A stretch of 64,000 bases of DNA from Leptasterias polaris. Its lineage: Eukaryota > Echinodermata > Asteroidea > Forcipulatida > Asteriidae. Below the pieces are notes generated by a model, which did not search any database, was not told the origin of the DNA, and saw nothing but the letters and a program-made list of their open reading frames with translations. The stretch spans positions 1,779,501 to 1,843,500 of the forward strand of contig JAZGTN010000170.1 of the NCBI GenBank assembly GCA_037783415.1, written 5' to 3'. Position 1 is the first letter of the stretch. Each line of letters starts with the position of its first letter. The translations under genes were made by a program, and so were the position numbers. Positions 62,101-64,000 of this stretch are shown here, in pieces.

Positions 62101-63107
62101 CGATAAGTCAGGTTGTTTTGTTTTCATGTGGCCGCAATACGCTTCCGTAAATAACAAATAATCCTTGAAAAAAAAAATTAATGTAGGTCTGTGGCCGATC
62201 AGCTTAAAATGGGATCCTCGGTGCACCCGGAGGCTTACGACAATGTGACAATCTTCTTCAGTGACATCGTAGGATTCACTGAACTTTCATCGGGCAGTAC
62301 CCCCATGCAGGTAAGTCTAGTTGTTATTTCTAGGTTTCTCTTTCATCAGTACTGTATAAGTATTCACTGGTTATTTTTGTGTATTTTCAATAAAGATAAA
62401 TCATATAAGTGTCTTTTTAAGTGTACATTGTATGTAAAAAGTCAGTATTTGTCAGCATTTAATTTCTGTTTATGACATTTTTTTCTCAATTTTAATCAAT
62501 TTATTTTATTTCCAAAAACTATTTCTCTAAAGGTTGTTACTTTGTTAAACGATCTATACACCTGCTTTGATGGGATTATTGGAAATTTTGACGTGTATAA
62601 GGTAAGTCGTGAGCCATGTCTTGAACAGGATTAACATTTCTGAAACTTGCAGGTGTGTTTTGGGGGTACAACATGACTAGGCTTTATACTGTTTTTAAGA
62701 TAAGAGTAAAATATTTTAGTGATGCATGCTCAATTATATGTCTTCCAACTATTTGGGTCAATATTGTAGTAACATTATTGTTGTTGCTGTTGTATTGTTC
62801 ACCATTATTGTTCATATTATTCCCTTCCTCTTACTGGAGGTTTGCAGTTGTTTATAGAAATTAAAAACAACCCTTAAAACAAACCAATACAATAAAATCA
62901 ACAATTTATAAGTTGCATTTTGTTTATTGAAGGTTGAGACGATCGGAGACGCCTACATGGTGGTATCAGGCCTACCCATCCGTAACGGCACTGCCCATGC
63001 GCGAGAAATCGCCAACATGGCGCTGACACTGCTCGGGGCAGCGGGTTCCTTCAAAGTGAGGCACAGACCAGAATGGAAGCTTCAATTAAGGGCTGGAGTA
63101 CATTCAG
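29732..63107 (+). CDS. Receptor guanylyl cyclase gene 2 (four candidate first exons, exons 2-19; 3' end outside window)
   Basis: This is a tandem paralogue of gene 1 with identical exon phases. Constant exons: 49068-49213, 52362-52517, 53005-53140, 54036-54130, 54678-54819, 55402-55486, 55891-56011, 56573-56635, 57090-57167, 57930-58043, 58758-58829, 59429-59594, 60028-60180, 60937-61105, 61561-61707, 62187-62310, 62533-62601, 62933-63107. First exons 29732-30386, 32035-32665, 36388-37039 and 47243-47897 all end in phase 1 and all fit the acceptor at 49068 (completing an Ile codon). Exons 20-22 (end of the cyclase fold) must follow beyond 64000. The receptor would make cGMP at the plasma membrane. 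Alternative first-exon use is inferred from layout and not shown by transcripts. Confidence 0.88.
30505..30901. mobile_element. TTAA-flanked MITE with central hairpin
   Basis: The left end TTAAAGGCAAAGTATACC is mirrored at the right (reverse complement TTAAAGGGTCTGTATACG), with TTAA at both ends (30505-30508, 30898-30901). The middle holds a near-perfect palindrome, TGAGAAACGTTTCTG followed by its mirror, at about 30700-30728. A half copy in the opposite orientation is at 35764-35991. Confidence 0.8.
30902..32034. other. Spacer between first exons 1a and 1b
   Basis: No coding sequence or clear repeat is recognised. The presumed promoter of exon 1b must lie here, but I cannot point to a TATA box or other element with confidence. 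The frame of exon 1b is open back to 31813, giving a possible longer amino end without a clear signal peptide. Confidence 0.4.
32035..32665 (+). CDS. Gene 2 alternative first exon 1b
   Basis: The exon is 631 nt (210 codons plus one base) and ends at CAAA|GTAAGT in phase 1. The chosen Met at 32035 starts a leader [20 protein letters not shown]. The frame is open further upstream, to about 31813, so an earlier Met cannot be excluded. Landmarks: [21 protein letters not shown] sequon, [74 protein letters not shown]. The paired cysteines (TGC, PAC) are kept. It matches 1a, 1c and 1d throughout with many substitutions. It would splice to exon 2 at 49068. Confidence 0.87.
32727..32937 (+). mobile_element. 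LINE reverse-transcriptase C-terminal fragment
   Basis: One frame reads [34 protein letters not shown] and [13 protein letters not shown]. This is the usual end of non-LTR reverse transcriptases (R-S-x-N ... W-N-x-L-P ... F-K). Nothing of the polymerase core remains, so it is a dead 5'-truncated copy inside intron 1 of gene 2. Confidence 0.65.
32938..34139. other. Intron DNA, no gene seen
   Basis: I find only short open frames. A C-run at 33617-33629 and a G-run near 33664 form a weak inverted pair. Nothing else stands out. Confidence 0.4.
34140..34395 (+). mobile_element. 3' end of an L2/CR1-like LINE
   Basis: The frame reads [15 protein letters not shown] then [13 protein letters not shown] and a stop, the terminal block of an L2/CR1 reverse transcriptase. 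A 3' tail with GACATGGCGCATTATAAATG and ATT-type repeats follows, like the tail of the element ending at 29625. A C-run at 34179-34190 interrupts the coding block. Confidence 0.7.
34396..35763. other. Intron DNA between first exons 1b and 1c, no gene seen
   Basis: There are short open frames only, and repeated phrases such as CTTGCACTCAAAATT (near 35172 and 35313) suggest decayed repeats. I cannot assign a family. Confidence 0.35.
35764..35991 (-). mobile_element. Half copy of the 30505 TTAA MITE, inverted
   Basis: From the central palindrome (GAGAAACGTTTCTGTCAG) it runs to GTATACTTTGCCTTTAA at the right end, in the opposite orientation to the copy at 30505. The other half is missing. The break point lies at the central hairpin. 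Confidence 0.75.
36217..36224. promoter_or_regulatory. Perfect CRE palindrome upstream of exon 1c
   Basis: TGACGTCA lies 171 bp before the ATG of exon 1c. The same octamer lies 177 bp before the ATG of exon 1d, and sequence similarity between the two upstream regions starts here (TGACGTCATTCATTGTTGT). This is the consensus for CREB/ATF factors. Binding is inferred only, since TGACGTCA also occurs in local repeats. Confidence 0.5.
36388..37039 (+). CDS. Gene 2 alternative first exon 1c
   Basis: The exon is 652 nt (217 codons plus one base) and ends at CAAA|GTAAGT in phase 1. Its leader is [20 protein letters not shown]. Landmarks: [22 protein letters not shown] sequon, [72 protein letters not shown]. 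The first ~165 codons and about 170 bp upstream are nearly identical to exon 1d; the last ~50 codons are strongly diverged. The frame is unbroken. The only available downstream exon is 49068. Confidence 0.88.
37606..37644 (-). terminator. Histone-type mRNA 3' processing signal (stem-loop + HDE)
   Basis: On the minus strand a perfect GGCTCTTTTCAGAGCC stem-loop (37629-37644) is followed after about 10 nt by CCAAGAAGAGATT (37606-37618). The second element resembles the purine-rich downstream element bound by U7 snRNA. Six-base-pair stem, TTTC loop and HDE are all canonical. No histone reading frame is recognisable upstream on the minus strand (37645-37900), so this may be the remnant of a histone pseudogene. 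Confidence 0.65.
37837..37898. repeat. Nested inverted repeats (hairpin)
   Basis: An outer 11-bp pair (ACTCCTAGAAC 37837-37847 and its complement 37888-37898) encloses an inner 9-bp pair (CGCTATCGT 37848-37856 and 37865-37873) with an 8-nt loop. No flanking duplication was found and its role is unknown. Confidence 0.6.
38440..38580 (-). mobile_element. tRNA-derived repeat fragment (minus-strand B box)
   Basis: On the minus strand a B box, GGTTCGAATCCCACCC, lies near 38490-38505 and is followed by AAGAGATTTGCC. No tRNA fold is complete. It probably belongs to a SINE. Confidence 0.45.
38893..39775 (+). repeat. Segmental duplication copy 1 (empty hAT site)
   Basis: This ~880-bp block is repeated at 42147-42601 plus 44714-45150. 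Shared phrases in order include CGTTTTACGTTGCGTCAATA, ACCATACGCCTTGGTTTTGT, CAAGCCGGTACTTGTGCAAC, GAAGCTAGAGCTCTTAAATT and GACAGAATCTCCGGGGACAG. At 39347-39354 it holds one GGGGAGGG where copy 2 carries a 2.1-kb insertion. It contains a minus-strand tRNA-like SINE head near 39625-39660. Confidence 0.85.
39600..39700 (-). mobile_element. tRNA-derived SINE head
   Basis: On the minus strand the sequence reads GGGCTAGATAGCTCAGTTGG then TAGAGCGCCGGTGTGGCAGG, an excellent Pol III A-box region without a normal anticodon arm or B box. The sister copy is at 44960-45050, within the second segmental duplicate. It is not a functional tRNA. Confidence 0.55.
41670..42080 (+). repeat. Dispersed repeat with TGACGTCATCAGG (copy 2)
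   Basis: It starts with GTGACGTCATCAGGTGTCAA, as at 2694. Internally it repeats ATCTCCTGAACCACATGTCA, TAAAATCGTAATGTTTG and ACCTTTACTTCC-AACAGGAAG blocks about three times with a ~120-150-bp period. It lies in intron 1 of gene 2. Confidence 0.6.
42147..45150 (+). repeat. Segmental duplication copy 2, split by a hAT-like insertion
   Basis: The left part (42147-42601) matches 38893-39354 and the right part (44714-45150) matches 39347-39775. The 2112 bp between them are absent from copy 1. Apart from the insertion the copies differ by scattered substitutions and small indels. Confidence 0.85.
42602..44713. mobile_element. Non-autonomous hAT-like DNA transposon with 8-bp target duplication
   Basis: The termini are CAGCGGCGGCGGAAC at the left and, as reverse complement, CACCGGCGGCGGAAC at the right. 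Each is followed inward by TTTTxAAAAGTGGGGGG sequence. The flanks are a perfect direct repeat GGGGAGGG (42594-42601 and 44714-44721). The unoccupied site in the duplicate at 39347-39354 has a single GGGGAGGG. C-A-G termini plus 8-bp duplication are the hAT hallmarks. No transposase frame is visible in the 2.1 kb, so it must have been moved in trans. Long G-runs (42629-42649, 43083-43100, 44632-44645) lie inside. Confidence 0.85.
45151..47065. other. Intron DNA upstream of exon 1d, no gene seen
   Basis: The content is AT-rich with short open frames only. GACTGATTCTCAGGA is repeated near 45350. I see no RNA gene or transposon end. The proximal promoter of exon 1d would be at the right end. Confidence 0.35.
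47066..47073. promoter_or_regulatory. Perfect CRE palindrome upstream of exon 1d
   Basis: TGACGTCA is followed by TTCATTGTTGT, exactly as before exon 1c, and lies 177 bp before the ATG. Downstream, the shared block GAACTGCTGGATGTTGGTTG and the CATGCCAGACGTATGCTG region keep the same spacing to the start codon. Confidence 0.5.
47243..47897 (+). CDS. Gene 2 alternative first exon 1d (proximal)
   Basis: The exon is 655 nt (218 codons plus one base) and ends at CAGA|GTAAGT in phase 1. It lies 1170 bp before exon 2 and is therefore the likely default first exon. Its leader is [20 protein letters not shown]. Landmarks: [22 protein letters not shown] sequon, [65 protein letters not shown]. It is nearly identical to 1c for about 165 codons, with replacements clustered just after the leader ([11 protein letters not shown] against [11 protein letters not shown]) and at C-S-E-S-L-R. 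The rest is diverged ([18 protein letters not shown]). Confidence 0.92.
49068..54819 (+). CDS. Gene 2 constant ectodomain exons 2-6
   Basis: Exon 2 encodes [20 protein letters not shown] then [15 protein letters not shown], the strand-helix pair of the second ligand-binding lobe. Exon 3 begins [20 protein letters not shown] and has a NYTF sequon. Exon 4 has [20 protein letters not shown] and [10 protein letters not shown]. Exon 5 has [12 protein letters not shown] and exon 6 ends [12 protein letters not shown]. All four variable first exons would share this half, so ligand differences would arise only from lobe 1. Confidence 0.92.
50026..50120 (+). repeat. (TGT)n microsatellite, ~32 units
   Basis: An uninterrupted run of TGT/GTT triplets, 95 bp long, in intron 2 of gene 2. 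Its purity suggests it is young and length-variable. Confidence 0.98.
51240..51620. repeat. AT-rich array of CATTCAA and ATTTCGTTT words
   Basis: Words such as GCATTCAAATT, CATTCAATTTC, ATTTCGTTTT and GATTCGTTTTGATC recur irregularly over about 350 bp in intron 2 of gene 2. It resembles the interiors of the MITEs at 6143 and 61190, but I cannot define ends. Confidence 0.35.
55402..55486 (+). CDS. Gene 2 exon 7: transmembrane helix
   Basis: It encodes [20 protein letters not shown] then A-I-M-V-V-Y-R. An internal AG at 55436-55437 is also a possible acceptor, but it would cut the helix to 17 residues. The upstream AG at 55400-55401 gives 85 nt, the same length and phase as gene 1 exon 7, so it is chosen. 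Confidence 0.88.
55891..61105 (+). CDS. Gene 2 kinase-homology domain (exons 8-15)
   Basis: Seen in order: [33 protein letters not shown] (strand-3 Lys kept, unlike gene 1), [107 protein letters not shown]. The HRD is lost as in the whole family, so this is a regulatory pseudokinase. Exons 13 and 15 (from TTCCGTCCTCACG) are far closer to gene 1 than are the neighbouring exons. Confidence 0.92.
58350..58645. mobile_element. Foldback MITE with AAGTCATAATT word array
   Basis: GAAGCGTTCAAGGGACA at the left is mirrored by GTGCCCTTTGACGTTTC at the right, and AGAACGAAAGTCACAATTATG by CGTGATTATGACTTTCTTTC. The interior is a run of alternating TCATAA, GACTTA and AAGTCAT words. Exact ends and target duplication were not resolved. 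Intron 11 of gene 2. Confidence 0.5.
59090..59335. repeat. Dispersed intronic repeat (third site of the 9150 family)
   Basis: GGTCAAACTTC, TTGACCCAAATTTCACGCTG, TTTTTGACAAAGA and GGTCAATTCTGATCAAGACA match the 9150-9330 and 16740-16950 elements in order. It lies in intron 12 of gene 2. Confidence 0.45.
60395..60715. repeat. Degenerate repeat array with an open lysine/asparagine-rich frame
   Basis: Words such as CCAAAATGG, GGTAAAACT, AAATTGAA and GTCGAAATGCA recur irregularly. One + frame stays open for about 75 codons ([17 protein letters not shown]) and could form a coiled coil. There are no splice or start signals that tie it to the cyclase gene, whose intron 14 it occupies. It is probably a repeat array. 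Confidence 0.35.
61190..61440. repeat. Array of TTTCGxTC / GAxCGAAA words
   Basis: Alternating CATTTCGTTCTCAC, CTCGAAATTGG, TCGATCGAG, ATTTCGAACGCAC and GCGCACGAAATAAAG words end at CCTTAGGGGGCTCC. That end resembles the terminus of the MITE at 6143-6345 (TTAAGGGGCTCC). The left end was not found. Intron 15 of gene 2. Confidence 0.4.
61561..61707 (+). CDS. Gene 2 exon 16: dimerisation (signalling) helix
   Basis: It encodes the same amphipathic helix as gene 1 exon 16 ([34 protein letters not shown]). From the fifth base on, the two exons differ at one synonymous site in 143 nt. The first codon junction reads S-V-S-G-G in place of N-V-S-G-G. Confidence 0.93.
61856..62147. mobile_element. MITE with TA duplication and an array of perfect palindromes
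   Basis: CGGAAGCGTATTGCCGCCAC at the left is matched by the complement of GTGGCCGCAATACGCTTCCG at the right, both followed inward by the ATGAA/TTCAT boundary. TA flanks on each side suggest a Tc1/mariner-type target. Inside are about eight tandem copies of a 22-bp palindrome, TTATC-GTGTACGTACAC-GATAA, a few with one changed base. The unit is self-complementary and occurs at about 61910-62108. It lies in intron 16 of gene 2. Confidence 0.85.
62187..63107 (+). CDS. Gene 2 guanylyl cyclase catalytic domain, first part (exons 17-19)
   Basis: Exon 17 has [19 protein letters not shown] (first metal Asp), exon 18 [20 protein letters not shown], and exon 19 [15 protein letters not shown] (guanine-selecting Glu and second Asp), then [14 protein letters not shown]. 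The phase-1 donor at 63108 matches that of gene 1 exon 19. The exon with the Cys and Asn/Arg catalytic residues must lie right of the window. Confidence 0.94.
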
Positions 63108-64000
63108 GTACAAGTTTATACTATTCAACAAGTTTGCATCAACTGTCGTGTACAGTCTAGCTATTCTCAATTCACAAGGTTTTGATTGTTGTGTCACCAA
63201 CTAAAAAAATTACAGTTACAAATTTCAAAGTAAAATTCAACGGTTCAGCACGTTTGTTTCCATTGTTGTGTATGATTCAATTATTCCCAATTTATGATTA
63301 CCGCTTTGAGGGGAGACTATTTACAAATTTGTCCACGTTGTGTTTTATTTTCTTGGCATGATAGCAACAACCCTAGTACTACCTATGTAGTTTTATGAGT
63401 TTTCATGCAATCGTATACTCTAATGTTAAGGTTTCATCGTTTAAAGGTCTCAAGTAATGCTGAATGGATTTTGGCTCGATTTTGGGGTTCAAATGGGTTA
63501 GGACGTGCTGGGGTGGATTGGAAAGTTGAGCAGTTCCACTCCCACTGAAGTATCCCTTTGCATAGCACGGCGTCTCAACATTAGCCTCTCCTAACCAAAT
63601 CCTACTGTCTGGCTACCCGTGCCGACCCTGTTTTTACTGAACGACAGAGGGTGTCAGCGTGTTCCTGGCGCTATAACCAGGTGCTCCGGGTAGGTGGAGC
63701 TCGTCAGCATTGTCAGTTCACCTAGGAGAGGGACAACTCTGATTTCAAACCCGGGTAGGTAGTGCTCGTCAGCCTTGGTCGGCTGTCTGCCTAGGAGAAG
63801 GACAACTCTGATTTCAAACCCGGGTAGGTAGAACTCGTTAGTCTTGGTCGACAGTCTACCCCCAATGGGGGGTAGGAAAAAATTCCTTTTTTCCGTCTGG
63901 CGTCGTTACCCCATCTTTTGCAGCGGTCCAGTGAAGAGGTTTTACCTTGTTTCTGGACTAGGCGAAGTTCTGCCAGTTTTCCCCTTTCCTTCTCATTCCT
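63108..64000. other. Start of gene 2 intron 19, with repeats
   Basis: No exon is seen. The first ~450 bp are AT-rich. From about 63560 the base composition turns GC-richer and a repeat takes over (see 63685-63862). It runs off the window. Confidence 0.5.
63685..63862 (+). repeat. Tandem ~69-bp repeat
   Basis: Two and a half units start with CCGGGTAGGT, pass through CTCGTCAGC and GTCTGCCTAGGAGAAGG, and end with GACAACTCTGATTTCAAAC. They are flanked by GC-rich sequence of the same character on both sides, so they may be part of a larger mobile or satellite element. The family is not recognised. Confidence 0.7.

Noticed and set aside
1..64000. CRISPR arrays, bacterial operons or ribosome binding sites
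   Set aside because: Spliced genes, SINEs and LINEs show the DNA is animal nuclear; the regular repeats here are minisatellites or transposon interiors.

Overview
The window is eukaryotic. It holds a spliced, intron-rich gene family with GT-AG introns, two non-LTR retrotransposons, tRNA-derived SINEs, several TIR/MITE elements and long AT-rich introns. The gene family (membrane receptor guanylyl cyclases, expanded in tandem) and the style of the repeats suggest a marine invertebrate deuterostome. An echinoderm, possibly a starfish, is my best guess; this is inference, since no species-specific marker was tested.

Layout: (1) 1-4367 is non-coding and repeat-rich, probably intron 1 or upstream DNA of the first cyclase gene. 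(2) 4368-24560 holds exons 2-22 of receptor guanylyl cyclase gene 1 on the + strand: ligand-binding ectodomain, one TM helix, kinase-homology domain, dimerisation helix and cyclase domain. Its first exon lies left of the window. (3) 24561-29731 is intergenic, with an AU-rich stretch, a TTAA-flanked MITE and a 5'-truncated L2/CR1-like LINE. (4) 29732-47897 holds four separate, intact, + strand copies of a first exon, at 29732, 32035, 36388 and 47243. Each encodes a signal peptide plus the N-terminal lobe of the ANF-receptor (periplasmic-binding-protein-like) domain, and each ends in a phase-1 splice donor. No downstream exon lies between them. (5) 49068-63107 holds exons 2-19 of receptor guanylyl cyclase gene 2. 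Its last three exons lie beyond the right edge.

The main inference is that gene 2 has variable first exons and one constant body. Four alternative ligand-binding cassettes could each splice to the same exon 2, giving one intracellular cGMP output several ligand specificities, in the manner of UGT1A or clustered protocadherins. Cassettes 3 and 4 are recent duplicates, including about 170 bp of upstream DNA with a perfect TGACGTCA. In known echinoderms this receptor class includes sperm receptors for egg peptides (speract, resact, asterosap), so a chemoreceptor role is plausible but unproven.

The introns are littered with mobile DNA. The clearest case is a 2112-bp hAT-like insertion with an 8-bp target duplication, whose empty site survives in a neighbouring duplicate. 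Several MITEs carry arrays of short palindromic words.
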